A stretch of DNA of 8,808 nucleotides, taken from positions 5,093-13,900 of the forward strand of contig JAACVA010000066.1 of the NCBI GenBank assembly GCA_009992615.1, read 5' to 3'. The stretch comes from Rhodobacterales bacterium (GTDB taxonomy: Bacteria; Pseudomonadota; Alphaproteobacteria; Rhodobacterales; Rhodobacteraceae). A program made the translations under genes and the position numbers. How positions within the stretch are numbered: the first letter of the stretch is position 1; the number at the start of each line of letters is the position of its first letter. The notes under the pieces are model-generated. The model was not told the origin of the DNA and did no database searches. It worked only from the letters and a program-made list of their open reading frames with translations. Below, piece by piece: positions 1 to 5,662 of this stretch.

Positions 1-1155
1 GATCGCGCGCTTGACCTTCCCGATGCCAAAACAGGCACATATGCCGACATCGTGGACACAAAGCTTCAATGGGCTGTCAAAGGCGAAACATCGACCCGCC
101 ACCGCGTCCGCAACAACTTGCCAGGAACACCAGAGTTCTGTCCGCTCGTACGGCGCACCGACAAACTTGATCGCTTGGTAAACGCCAAGCTTGATGAACA
201 GGCACGCGCCGTTGTCGGCAAGATTTCAGCGGGCATTCTGGCGCGCACTGCCGCGTTTTTGCTGCTGAAGGATTCCAAATCCAGCTACGCCATTGAAGGC
301 GAAGCACCGCCGCACAATCGCATCCAGCGTTGGGGCAAGGCCATCGGTGAAGCGGGCAAGCAGCCCCTCGACCGCGACGAATTTCTGCGCTTGCAGCGGA
401 TCGTGATCGGTGAAGAGCGGTTTATCCGCCTTGGCTTTCGCGATGAAGGCGGTTTTGTCGGCGAGCATGAGCAGGACTCGCGCATGCCGCTGCCCGATCA
501 TATCAGCGCGCGTCACGAAGGGTTGCCCGCCCTGATTCAGGGGATGATTGATTTTGATCGCAGCTTTGCTGACGGTATTGATCCGGTGATTGCTGCGGCG
601 GTACTGGCATTCGGGTTTGTCTATATCCACCCGTTCGAGGACGGCAACGGGCGGATTCATCGCTATCTGATCCACCATGTTCTGACCGCGCGCGGCTTCA
701 ATCCGACAGGTATCGTGTTTCCGGTTTCATCCGTCATTCTTGAGCGGATAGACGATTACCGCCGCGTCCTTGAAAGCTACTCGCAGCGGCTTTTGCCCGT
801 GATCGATTGGGAACCAACCGAGAAAATGAATGTGCGCATCCTTAATGACACCGATGATTTCTATCGATATTTTGAAGCGACCCCTCATGCGGAATTCCTG
901 TTTGAATGCGTGCAAAAGACCATCGAGAACGATTTGCCGGAAGAGGCTGCATATCTTGAAAGATATGACCGATTCAAATTGCGCGTAGAGGCGATGATCG
1001 AGATGCCCGCGTCAACCGTGGATTTATTATTCAGCTTTCTCAAGCAAAATGGTGGCTTGCTGTCCAAGAGGGAACGGGACAAAGAGTTCGCGCCGCTCTC
1101 GCAAGATGAGGTAGGGCAAGTTGAAGCGATTTATCAAGAGCTGTTCGAGGCTTGA
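1..1155 (+). CDS. Fic-family protein (probable AMP-transferase), 5' end outside the window
   Basis: Fic enzymes usually move AMP from ATP onto a hydroxyl of a target protein. The reading frame is open from base 1, so the start lies to the left; a GTG at 52 is in frame but unlikely to be the true start. Numbering from that GTG, the complete core motif HPFEDGNGRIHR lies at residues 193-204 (628-663), with catalytic His193, an acidic residue at the position expected for AMP transfer, and the phosphate-binding GNGR. About 110 residues upstream, SYAIEG (78-83) matches the [S/T]xxxE[G/N] inhibitory motif, which marks a class II Fic protein with its own N-terminal inhibitory helix; Glu82 would block productive ATP binding. 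The C-terminal 115 residues look helical, with no recognised domain. No antitoxin partner is seen downstream. The DNA is more AT-rich than the core genes to the right, which fits transfer. Fold and activity class are secure; the target is unknown. Confidence 0.93.
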   Translation, partial: DRALDLPDAKTGTYADIVDTKLQWAVKGETSTRHRVRNNLPGTPEFCPLVRRTDKLDRLVNAKLDEQARAVVGKISAGILARTAAFLLLKDSKSSYAIEGEAPPHNRIQRWGKAIGEAGKQPLDRDEFLRLQRIVIGEERFIRLGFRDEGGFVGEHEQDSRMPLPDHISARHEGLPALIQGMIDFDRSFADGIDPVIAAAVLAFGFVYIHPFEDGNGRIHRYLIHHVLTARGFNPTGIVFPVSSVILERIDDYRRVLESYSQRLLPVIDWEPTEKMNVRILNDTDDFYRYFEATPHAEFLFECVQKTIENDLPEEAAYLERYDRFKLRVEAMIEMPASTVDLLFSFLKQNGGLLSKRERDKEFAPLSQDEVGQVEAIYQELFEA

Positions 1156-1162
1156 AATAAGC

Positions 1163-1209
1163 GCCTTGGAAAGGCAAAACCACTTTAATGAGAATATCGT
1201 CTGATATTC
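1163..1209. repeat. Two short hairpins just downstream of the Fic gene
   Basis: The first is a 5-bp stem GCCTT/AAGGC (1163-1167 and 1171-1175) with a GGA loop, followed by AAAAC, starting 8 bases after the Fic stop codon. The second is a perfect 7-bp stem GAATATC/GATATTC (1192-1198 and 1203-1209) with a GTCT loop. Neither is followed by a T-run on the plus strand, so neither is a convincing terminator alone. They could stabilise the end of the Fic transcript or act as protein-binding dyads. Confidence 0.5.
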
Positions 1210-1220
1210 ATTTCCCTGTA

Positions 1221-1246
1221 ATTTGCGTATCATTTGATGCGCAAAT
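1221..1246. repeat. 12-bp inverted repeat with a 2-base centre
   Basis: The left arm (1221-1232) and right arm (1235-1246) are complementary at 11 of 12 positions, with TT at the centre. The single exception is T against G, which would be a U-G wobble in RNA. The outer part reads ATTTGCG and CGCAAAT, the inner part ATCA and TGAT. The symmetry suits either a regulator-binding dyad or a long RNA hairpin. No gene starts close by in an orientation that would make it an obvious operator. Confidence 0.6.
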
Positions 1247-1251
1247 CTCTC

Positions 1252-1281
1252 CGCGCCCGCAAGTGCGGGCGCGAAATTTTT
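1252..1281 (+). terminator. Probable intrinsic terminator for the Fic transcript
   Basis: A perfect 9-bp GC stem, CGCGCCCGC (1252-1260) against GCGGGCGCG (1265-1273), closes an AAGT loop. It is followed by AAA and then five T (1277-1281) on the plus strand. It is the only dyad in this stretch with a T-run on the correct side for the plus-strand Fic gene. On the minus strand no T-run follows, so it would serve the remnant gene at 1290 poorly. Confidence 0.65.
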
Positions 1282-1289
1282 CCTGCCCT

Positions 1290-1585
1290 TCAGAACAAGC
1301 TGAGTTGCGCCTCGCTCCAGCCGATGCGATGAGTCTCTTCGTCAAGCCGCGCCACGGTGTATACGACAGCGCCGCCTTTTTGTGCGACAGCACCCTGATG
1401 CAAGAATATTGAACGATAGCCCGTCTCGGTGACGGGGAGCGGTCTTGCGTTGCAATCTCCAGATGATCGGCCACGCTCAGCCAGTCTGACGTGAAGGTGA
1501 TGGTTAGCGCGATGCCCCGCAAGCAAGCCGAAGGAATCGTGCCGCCAAAGGGATGCCTGGAAGAATTTATCGAACACGCCCTCAC
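1290..1585 (-). pseudogene. Frame-broken remnant of a small accessory protein gene
   Basis: Two overlapping minus-strand frames each look protein-like over different halves. The first, from about 1504 down to about 1442, reads FTSDWLSVADHLEI. The second, from about 1445 to the TGA at 1290-1292, reads RPLPVTETGYRSIFLHQ and later VVYTVARLDEE, ending WSEAQLSLF. Joined near 1443 they form one coherent small soluble protein of roughly 70 residues, so a single indel probably broke the gene. From memory, PLPVTETGYRS-type segments occur in small uncharacterised proteins of alphaproteobacterial plasmids and islands; I cannot name the family. The second frame alone could be read as a 95-residue protein from GTG 1577. 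Against an intact gene are the lack of a clear ribosome-binding site and the loss of sense before residue 45. The region 1586-1761 beyond it has no credible gene. Confidence 0.42.
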
Positions 1586-1671
1586 GTTTCTGGCAAACCC
1601 TTAGAATCTATATGAAAAAGGCGAGTTTGCGTTCAAGAGAGCAGTGCTTAAACTGGCCCTTGCAGACCCTT

Positions 1672-1795
1672 TGCGGTATAGCCGTAATGAGGGTTATCGA
1701 ACCGCTGAAATCACCTTTCCGTACAAGGTGTTAGCGGATATTTCAACCAACAAGTGCGGTTTGGTGGACCCTAGCGGGATCGAACCGCTGACCTC
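1672..1795. repeat. Degenerate direct repeat of the tRNA-Ala 3' portion (possible attachment-site relic)
   Basis: The segment 1672-1712 aligns without gaps to 1755-1795, which covers the CCA end, T arm and variable region of the tRNA-Ala gene; the offset is 83 bp. Identical blocks are TGCGGT (1672-1677 and 1755-1760) and the 13-mer ATCGAACCGCTGA (1696-1708 and 1779-1791). Overall 27 of 41 positions agree. Integrases often target the 3' half of tRNA genes and leave such partial copies on the island side, and the copy lies on that side here. It could also be a tRNA fragment relic of another origin. Confidence 0.4.
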
Positions 1796-1837
1796 CTGCA
1801 TGCCATGCAGGCGCTCTCCCAGCTGAGCTAAGGGCCC
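1762..1837 (-). tRNA. tRNA-Ala, anticodon GGC
   Basis: Read on the minus strand, the 76-base gene folds into a complete cloverleaf. The acceptor arms are GGGCCCT (1837-1831) and AGGGTCC (1772-1766). The G3:U70 pair, the main alanine identity signal, is present. The anticodon arm is CCTGC-ATGGCAT-GCAGG, giving anticodon GGC, which reads GCC and GCU codons. The T arm is AGCGG-TTCGATC-CCGCT. The discriminator is A (1765) and CCA is encoded (1764-1762). The gene lies about 93 bases downstream of the FYDLN-acid gene on the same strand, with its 3' end facing the accessory region. Confidence 0.98.
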
Positions 1838-1869
1838 TTTTGTAACCGGAAATAATGGCTACCATGCTG

Positions 1870-1898
1870 CGTTTAGGGGATGATGCAGGGCAGTTCAA
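1870..1898 (-). promoter_or_regulatory. Candidate promoter for tRNA-Ala
   Basis: On the minus strand TTGAAC (1898-1893) is followed after exactly 17 bases by TAAACG (1875-1870), leaving about 32 bases to the tRNA 5' end. The -35 box is close to consensus; the -10 is weak, as is common in alphaproteobacteria. A run of six T lies just upstream, at about 1905-1910, after the FYDLN-acid stop codon, but I see no strong stem before it. Readthrough from that gene therefore remains possible. Confidence 0.33.
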
Positions 1899-1930
1899 GC
1901 GAAAAAACCACGGCCCATCCCCGACACATG

Positions 1931-2251
1931 TCAGTCGTCGTCGACGGCGACATCGGCAATGTCGTCGAGCGACACGTTCTCGTCTTCGTCGTCATCTTCC
2001 AGCACGTCGTCGCCCAGATCGACCTCGGCCTCGTCTTCGTCGTCGAGAATGACCTCGTCTTCATCGTTCGCGTCATTCTTGACGCTGGCCTTGTCAGCCT
2101 TGTCAGCCAGCATGGTGCGCGACCCCTTGCCGGTGTCCAGCACGACGACTTCGCCGGTGTAGGGGCTGACGATGGGCGATTTGCCCAAGTCGTAAAACCG
2201 CTTGCCGGTGGTCGGGCACACCCGCTTGGTGCCCCATTCTTCCTTGGGCAT
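1931..2251 (-). CDS. FYDLN-acid domain protein (TIGR02300 family)
   Basis: This is a 106-residue protein of unknown function. Residues 6-35 carry the family signature, including GTKRVCPTTGKRFYDLGKSP and SPYTGE, which is laid out like a small zinc ribbon. Residues 64-106 are a low-complexity tail of mostly Asp and Glu. Of the four Cys expected in a CxxC...CxxC ribbon only Cys12 remains; the others are Thr, Ser and Thr, so zinc binding as in a classic ribbon is unlikely. From memory, such substitutions are usual in Rhodobacterales members. The ATG at 2251 is chosen because the family N-terminus MPKEEWGTKR begins there and GGAAAGGGG stands just upstream. The same frame is open much further upstream, but that part is antisense to the metallopeptidase gene and looks like noise. 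It diverges from the metallopeptidase gene and precedes tRNA-Ala. Confidence 0.93.
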   Translation of the reverse strand: MPKEEWGTKRVCPTTGKRFYDLGKSPIVSPYTGEVVVLDTGKGSRTMLADKADKASVKNDANDEDEVILDDEDEAEVDLGDDVLEDDDEDENVSLDDIADVAVDDD

Positions 2252-2293
2252 GTGATCCCCTTTCCTGTGAGGTCGATGATCCAAATTTGTTGT

Positions 2294-2322
2294 GCCATGC
2301 CACAGCCACCCCGCAGTGTCAA
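2294..2322 (-). promoter_or_regulatory. Candidate promoter for the FYDLN-acid gene
   Basis: In the 147-base gap between the divergent genes, a perfect TTGACA lies on the minus strand at 2322-2317. At a 17-base spacing the -10 position reads CATGGC (2299-2294), which is poor. The placement, about 45 bases before the ATG at 2251, is plausible. I found no convincing promoter for the plus-strand metallopeptidase gene in the same gap; TACAAT at 2348-2353 resembles a -10 but lacks a properly spaced -35. Confidence 0.35.
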
Positions 2323-2398
2323 AGCCCGCTTTTGTGCTGGCGGCAACTACAATGCACGCGATACAGTGACACGCGGCTCTGGCATGAAGGATAAACGC

Positions 2399-3088
2399 AT
2401 GACGCAGGCGGTTCTGCCGGGGGATCCCCCGATCGACATCACCTTGCGCCGCTCGCCCCGGGCCAGGCGGATTTCGCTGCGGGTGTCGGGGCTGGATGGT
2501 CGGGTCACGCTGACCATGCCGCGCCGTGGCACCGAGGCCGAGGCGCTGGGGTTCGCCCGCCAGAAAGAAGACTGGATTCGCAAACAGTTGGTCGGGCGGC
2601 CGGGGGCGGTGCCGGTGTTGCCCGGTGTGGTTTTGCCGCTCGGCGGTCTGGCGCTGATGCTGGCCCCGGCTGCGGTGCGCGCGCCGCGGGTTGAGGGCGG
2701 GCATCTGTTGGTGCCTCAGGGCGCCGCCACCGCCGCCCTGGTCGAGGTATTCGCCCGCACCATGGCGCGCGATGCCCTTGTCGCGGCGTCGGATCGCTAT
2801 GCTGCGGCGCTGGGCCTGTCCTATGGGCGGATCACCTTGCGCGACACCCGGTCGCGCTGGGGGTCGTGCTCGGCCGCCGGCGATCTGATGTATTCCTGGC
2901 GGCTGATTCTGGCACCGCCCGCGGTGCTGAACTATGTCGCCGCGCATGAGGTGGCGCATCTGGCCCGGATGGACCACAGCCCGGCCTTCTGGGCCGTGGT
3001 GGCCCGCCTGATGCCCGATCACGCGCAACATCGGGCCTGGCTGCGCCGCGAAGGGGCCAGTCTGCACCGCTGGGTGTTCCGGTCGTGA
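2399..3088 (+). CDS. YgjP/DUF45-type (M48-like, SprT-like) zinc metallopeptidase
   Basis: This is a predicted cytoplasmic zinc-dependent protease of 229 residues, a normal length for the family; its physiological substrate is not known. The N-terminal part (about 10-110) is the beta-rich region typical of the group, starting IDITLRRSPRARRISLRV. The catalytic part has the family hallmark RSRWGSCS (151-158) and then AAHEVAHLARMDHSPAFW (181-198): His183 and His187 are zinc ligands, Glu184 the catalytic base, and His193 the likely third ligand. No signal peptide or membrane segment is seen. The start at 2399 is preferred over the in-frame ATG at 2384 because AAGGA (2387-2391) lies 7 bases before it. 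The stop overlaps the next gene's ATG by one base, so the two are probably translated together. Confidence 0.9.
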   Translation: MTQAVLPGDPPIDITLRRSPRARRISLRVSGLDGRVTLTMPRRGTEAEALGFARQKEDWIRKQLVGRPGAVPVLPGVVLPLGGLALMLAPAAVRAPRVEGGHLLVPQGAATAALVEVFARTMARDALVAASDRYAAALGLSYGRITLRDTRSRWGSCSAAGDLMYSWRLILAPPAVLNYVAAHEVAHLARMDHSPAFWAVVARLMPDHAQHRAWLRREGASLHRWVFRS

Positions 3089-3735
3089 TGGTGACCATGC
3101 GGGCGGTCGATCCAACCCTTTCGGCGCATGACAGAGTGTATCGCAGCCTGCGCGGTCAGATCATGCATGGCGAAATGGCCCCCGGTGTCGCGCTGACCCT
3201 GCGGGGCATCGGCAAGCAATTCGATGTGTCCATGACCCCGGCGCGCGAGGCCGTGCGCCGCCTGGTGGCGGAGGGCGCGCTGACGCTGTCGTCTTCGGGG
3301 CGTGTTTCGACCCCGGAATTGAGCAACGAGCGGATTGAGGAACTGGGCGCATTGCGTGCCCTGCTTGAGGTTGAGCTGGCCTCGCGGGCGCTGCCCCGGG
3401 CGCATATCGCGCTGATCGACCGGTTGCAGGTAATCAATGGGTCGATCGCCGACGTGATCGCACGCCACGATGCCGTGGGATATATCCGCACCAATCTGGA
3501 GTTTCATCGCACTCTGTACCTGCGCGCCCAGGCGCCCGCGATGTTGGCGATGTGTGAAACGGTGTGGTTGCAACTGGGCCCGACCATGCGCAAGCTGTAT
3601 GGCCGATTGCGGCGCACCGAAGTGCCCTCCGGGCACCGGATGATTGTTGCGGCCTTGCGTGCCGGCGACGAACCGGGGCTGCGTCTGGCGGTACGCACCG
3701 ATGTGACCCAAGGTTTGCGCCTGTTGCTGGCCTAG
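3088..3735 (+). CDS. GntR-family transcriptional regulator, FCD (FadR-like) subfamily
   Basis: This is a DNA-binding regulator of 215 residues. A winged helix-turn-helix occupies about 11-75, with the GntR pattern around TPAREAVRRLVAEGAL. An all-helical FCD ligand domain spans about 80-210. Of the metal-site residues usual in this domain, His140 (in NLEFH) and His183 (in GHRMIVAAL) are present. The first acidic ligand is Asn136, and I see no C-terminal His, so metal or ligand binding may be altered. The ATG at 3088 shares its A with the preceding stop (TGATG), suggesting translational coupling; GTG 3085 and ATG 3097 are alternative starts and no strong Shine-Dalgarno separates them. FCD regulators normally sense small carboxylic acids. 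The effector and targets cannot be read here; the convergent position next to lpd does not by itself show control of it. Confidence 0.93.
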   Translation: MVTMRAVDPTLSAHDRVYRSLRGQIMHGEMAPGVALTLRGIGKQFDVSMTPAREAVRRLVAEGALTLSSSGRVSTPELSNERIEELGALRALLEVELASRALPRAHIALIDRLQVINGSIADVIARHDAVGYIRTNLEFHRTLYLRAQAPAMLAMCETVWLQLGPTMRKLYGRLRRTEVPSGHRMIVAALRAGDEPGLRLAVRTDVTQGLRLLLA

Positions 3736-3737
3736 TC

Positions 3738-3758
3738 GGGGGGGCTGTCTGCCCCCCC
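3738..3758. terminator. GC hairpin between convergent genes
   Basis: An 8-bp stem GGGGGGGC (3738-3745) against GCCCCCCC (3751-3758) with a TGTCT loop begins two bases after the GntR stop codon. There is no T-run on either side. It could end the plus-strand pair or block transcription running in from either direction. Confidence 0.5.
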
Positions 3759-3793
3759 CAGCCGCTGCGCGCCTGCGCCGAGAATGCTTTTCA

Positions 3794-3812
3794 AACCAAG
3801 ATCGGCTTGGCC
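3794..3812 (-). terminator. Weak hairpin after lpd, candidate terminator
   Basis: On the minus strand, 10 bases after the lpd stop, CCAAG and CTTGG pair around CCGAT. Two flanking G-U pairs extend the stem to 7 bp, and the sequence continues TTTG. The stem is short and the T-run has only three bases, so the strong GC hairpin at 3738-3758 may do part of the work. Confidence 0.35.
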
Positions 3813-3822
3813 GTGTTATCGC

Positions 3823-5208
3823 TCAGCTGTGGATGGCACCATCGCCACAGGCCAGGGCCGCTTCGCGCACGGCTTCGGAATAGGTGGGGTGGGCATGACA
3901 GGTCAGCGCCAGATCCTGGGCCGAGGCACCAAATTCCATGGCGACGCAGATTTCATGGATCAGGTCGCCCGCCATGGGGCCGATGATATGGGCGCCGAGT
4001 ATACGGTCGGTGGTCTTGTCGGCCAGCAGTTTGACGAAACCGTCGCCTGCAAAGTTGGCCTTGGCCCGACCGTTGCCCATGAAGCTGAATTTCCCGACCT
4101 TGTAGGCGTGCCCTGCTTCTTTCAGCTGTTCCTCGGTGACGCCGACATTGGCAACCTCGGGGTGGGTATAGATCACGCCGGGGATCACACCGTAGTTCAC
4201 ATGGCCGTGTTTGCCTGCGATAACCTCGGCCACCGCCATGCCTTCGTCTTCGGCCTTGTGGGCCAGCATGGGGCCGGCGATCGCATCGCCGATGGCATAG
4301 ATGCTGGGTATGTTGGTGGCCCAATGGCTGTCGGTTTCGATCTGGCCGCGTTTGCTGGTGGCGATGTTCAGCGACTCAAGGCCCAGACCATCGGTATAGG
4401 GCACGCGCCCGGTGGCCAGCAGCACGATGTCAGAGTCGATCTCGTGGGTGCTGTCATCCTTGCGCAGTTTATAGGTGGTTTTTGCCCTGGACTTTGCGGT
4501 GGTCACGCCTTGCACTGCGGCGCCCATGATGAATTTCATTCCCTGCTTTTCCAGCAGCCGCTTGAAAGATTTCTGCACCTCGCCGTCCATGCCGGGGGTG
4601 ATCGCGTCAAGGTATTCGATCACTGTCACCTCGACCCCGAGGCGGGCATAGACGCTGCCCATTTCCAGACCGATGACGCCGGCGCCGATCACCGTAAGGG
4701 TTTTCGGGATCTTGCCCAGTTTCAAGGCGCCGGTGGACGAGACGACGGTCTTTTCATCCACCTCGACGCCCGGCAGGCTGGCCACTTGCGAGCCTGTGGC
4801 GATGACGATGGTCTTCGCCTCGTGCAGCGTATCGCCCACCTTTACCTTGCCGGGTCCGGGAATGGTGGCCCAACCTTTGATCCAGTCGATCTTGTTCTTC
4901 TTGAACAGAAATTCGATGCCCTTGGTGTTCTGGGCGACCACGTCGTCCTTGTATTTCTGCATCTGTGGCCAGTCTACCGTGGGCGACTTGCCCTTCAGGC
5001 CCATGGCCGCGAAATTATGCTCGGCCTCGTGCAGCATATGGGTGGCGTGCAGCAGGGCCTTGGACGGGATGCAGCCGACATTCAGGCATGTGCCGCCCAG
5101 CGTATCGCGGCCTTCGACGCAGGCGGTTTTCAGGCCCAGTTGCGCACAGCGGATCGCGCAGACATAGCCGCCGGGACCGGAGCCGATGATGATGACGTCG
5201 TAGGCCAT
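3823..5208 (-). CDS. lpdA: Dihydrolipoyl dehydrogenase (E3)
   Basis: This flavoprotein reoxidises the dihydrolipoyl groups of E2 and passes the electrons through FAD to NAD+. At 461 residues it has the usual length. The FAD-binding motif GSGPGG is at 9-14. The redox disulfide is Cys41-Cys46 in GGTCLNVGCIPSK. The NAD-binding GAGVIG is at 175-180, and the second FAD motif IYAIGDAI at 303-310. The catalytic pair is His440 and Glu445 in HPTYSE, where the family more often has HPTLSE. The start at 5208 follows AAAAGGAG at a 6-base spacing. It is the last gene of the minus-strand cluster that also encodes E1 and E2 of 2-oxoglutarate dehydrogenase, so this is its likely complex, although E3 can be shared with other 2-oxoacid dehydrogenases. 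A 64-base gap with a hairpin separates it from the gene upstream. Confidence 0.98.
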   Translation of the reverse strand: MAYDVIIIGSGPGGYVCAIRCAQLGLKTACVEGRDTLGGTCLNVGCIPSKALLHATHMLHEAEHNFAAMGLKGKSPTVDWPQMQKYKDDVVAQNTKGIEFLFKKNKIDWIKGWATIPGPGKVKVGDTLHEAKTIVIATGSQVASLPGVEVDEKTVVSSTGALKLGKIPKTLTVIGAGVIGLEMGSVYARLGVEVTVIEYLDAITPGMDGEVQKSFKRLLEKQGMKFIMGAAVQGVTTAKSRAKTTYKLRKDDSTHEIDSDIVLLATGRVPYTDGLGLESLNIATSKRGQIETDSHWATNIPSIYAIGDAIAGPMLAHKAEDEGMAVAEVIAGKHGHVNYGVIPGVIYTHPEVANVGVTEEQLKEAGHAYKVGKFSFMGNGRAKANFAGDGFVKLLADKTTDRILGAHIIGPMAGDLIHEICVAMEFGASAQDLALTCHAHPTYSEAVREAALACGDGAIHS

Positions 5209-5242
5209 GGAAGTCTCCTTTTGGTGTGCACGGGGTGCGTGC

Positions 5243-5263
5243 GCCGCGCCTGAGCGGCGCGGC
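5243..5263. promoter_or_regulatory. Strong GC hairpin in the leader of lpd
   Basis: A perfect 8-bp stem GCCGCGCC (5243-5250) against GGCGCGGC (5256-5263) with a TGAGC loop fills the gap between the MAPEG gene and lpd. On the minus (coding) strand no T-run follows it, so it is more likely a transcript-processing or stabilising hairpin, or a partial terminator, than a full stop. On the plus strand it is followed by TTTT (5264-5267) and could stop antisense transcription. The Shine-Dalgarno of lpd lies just beyond it. Confidence 0.5.
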
Positions 5264-5272
5264 TTTTGTGTT

Positions 5273-5662
5273 TCAGAGCAGCGCAGCGATCAGCATGACC
5301 ACCGTTGCGCCAAACCCCACCGCCCAGATCAGGCTGCGCCACGGCCCCGTGCCCTGAACATAGGCGGGCACATAAAGGATGCGCGCAATCAGGTAGACAT
5401 GGGCACAGGTCCGGGTGACGGGCGAGGATTGTTCACCAAGGCTTACCACGAGGGCGGCGATGGCAAACAGCAAAAGACCCTCAAAATGGTTGTTCAGCGC
5501 ACGTTGCAACCGCCCGGCGATGCCGCTCAGTTCCACCTTCTGGTCGCGCGGTCCCATGGCGGCCTTCGGCCCGGCCTGAATATTGGCCGCGACAGCGTAA
5601 AGGCCCAGTTGCACCACCTGAAGCAGGGCGGCGAGGGTGAGGACGGTGAGTTCGGTGGTCAT
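5273..5662 (-). CDS. MAPEG-family integral membrane protein
   Basis: This is a small inner-membrane protein of 129 residues, typical for bacterial MAPEG members. Four hydrophobic segments are seen at about 5-25, 60-76, 85-103 and 109-128. Between the first two lies the family motif region GRLQRALNNHFEGLLLF (50-66), with Arg51, Arg54, Asn57/58 and Glu61 in the positions that form the glutathione-binding site of eukaryotic members; ARILYVPAYV (93-102) matches the later conserved Tyr/Arg stretch. Whether this bacterial protein is an enzyme is unknown. Its ATG overlaps the stop of the 75-residue gene by one base (TGATG), and only a distant GAGG precedes it, so translation probably depends on the upstream gene. 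It sits between sucB and lpd, so it is co-expressed with a soluble complex with which it has no known shared reaction. Confidence 0.88.
   Translation of the reverse strand: MTTELTVLTLAALLQVVQLGLYAVAANIQAGPKAAMGPRDQKVELSGIAGRLQRALNNHFEGLLLFAIAALVVSLGEQSSPVTRTCAHVYLIARILYVPAYVQGTGPWRSLIWAVGFGATVVMLIAALL

Noticed and set aside
1188..1412. A 74-codon plus-strand frame
   Set aside because: It runs across the hairpins and the terminator and is antisense to the more protein-like remnant; it has no ribosome-binding site or domain.
1644..1826. A 60-codon plus-strand frame ending in GIEPLTSCMPCRRSPS
   Set aside because: Its C-terminal part is the reverse complement of the tRNA-Ala gene, a well-known source of false small proteins.
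1959..2162. A Ser-rich plus-strand frame resembling a low-complexity protein
   Set aside because: It is the antisense of the Asp/Glu codon run of the FYDLN-acid tail (GAC/GAT read backwards gives Ser-type codons).
1880..3088. A 402-codon version of the metallopeptidase starting at 1880
   Set aside because: The first part is antisense to the FYDLN-acid gene, and a good ribosome-binding site with the family-like start is at 2399.
1931..3115. A 394-codon minus-strand frame that would extend the FYDLN-acid protein by 288 residues
   Set aside because: The extension is antisense to the metallopeptidase gene, is rich in Arg, Pro, Gln and His, and the family N-terminus with a good ribosome-binding site starts at 2251.
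3784..5253. A 489-codon plus-strand open frame opposite lpd
   Set aside because: It is the antisense of a full-length, motif-complete lpd and shows the same shadow composition with no domain.
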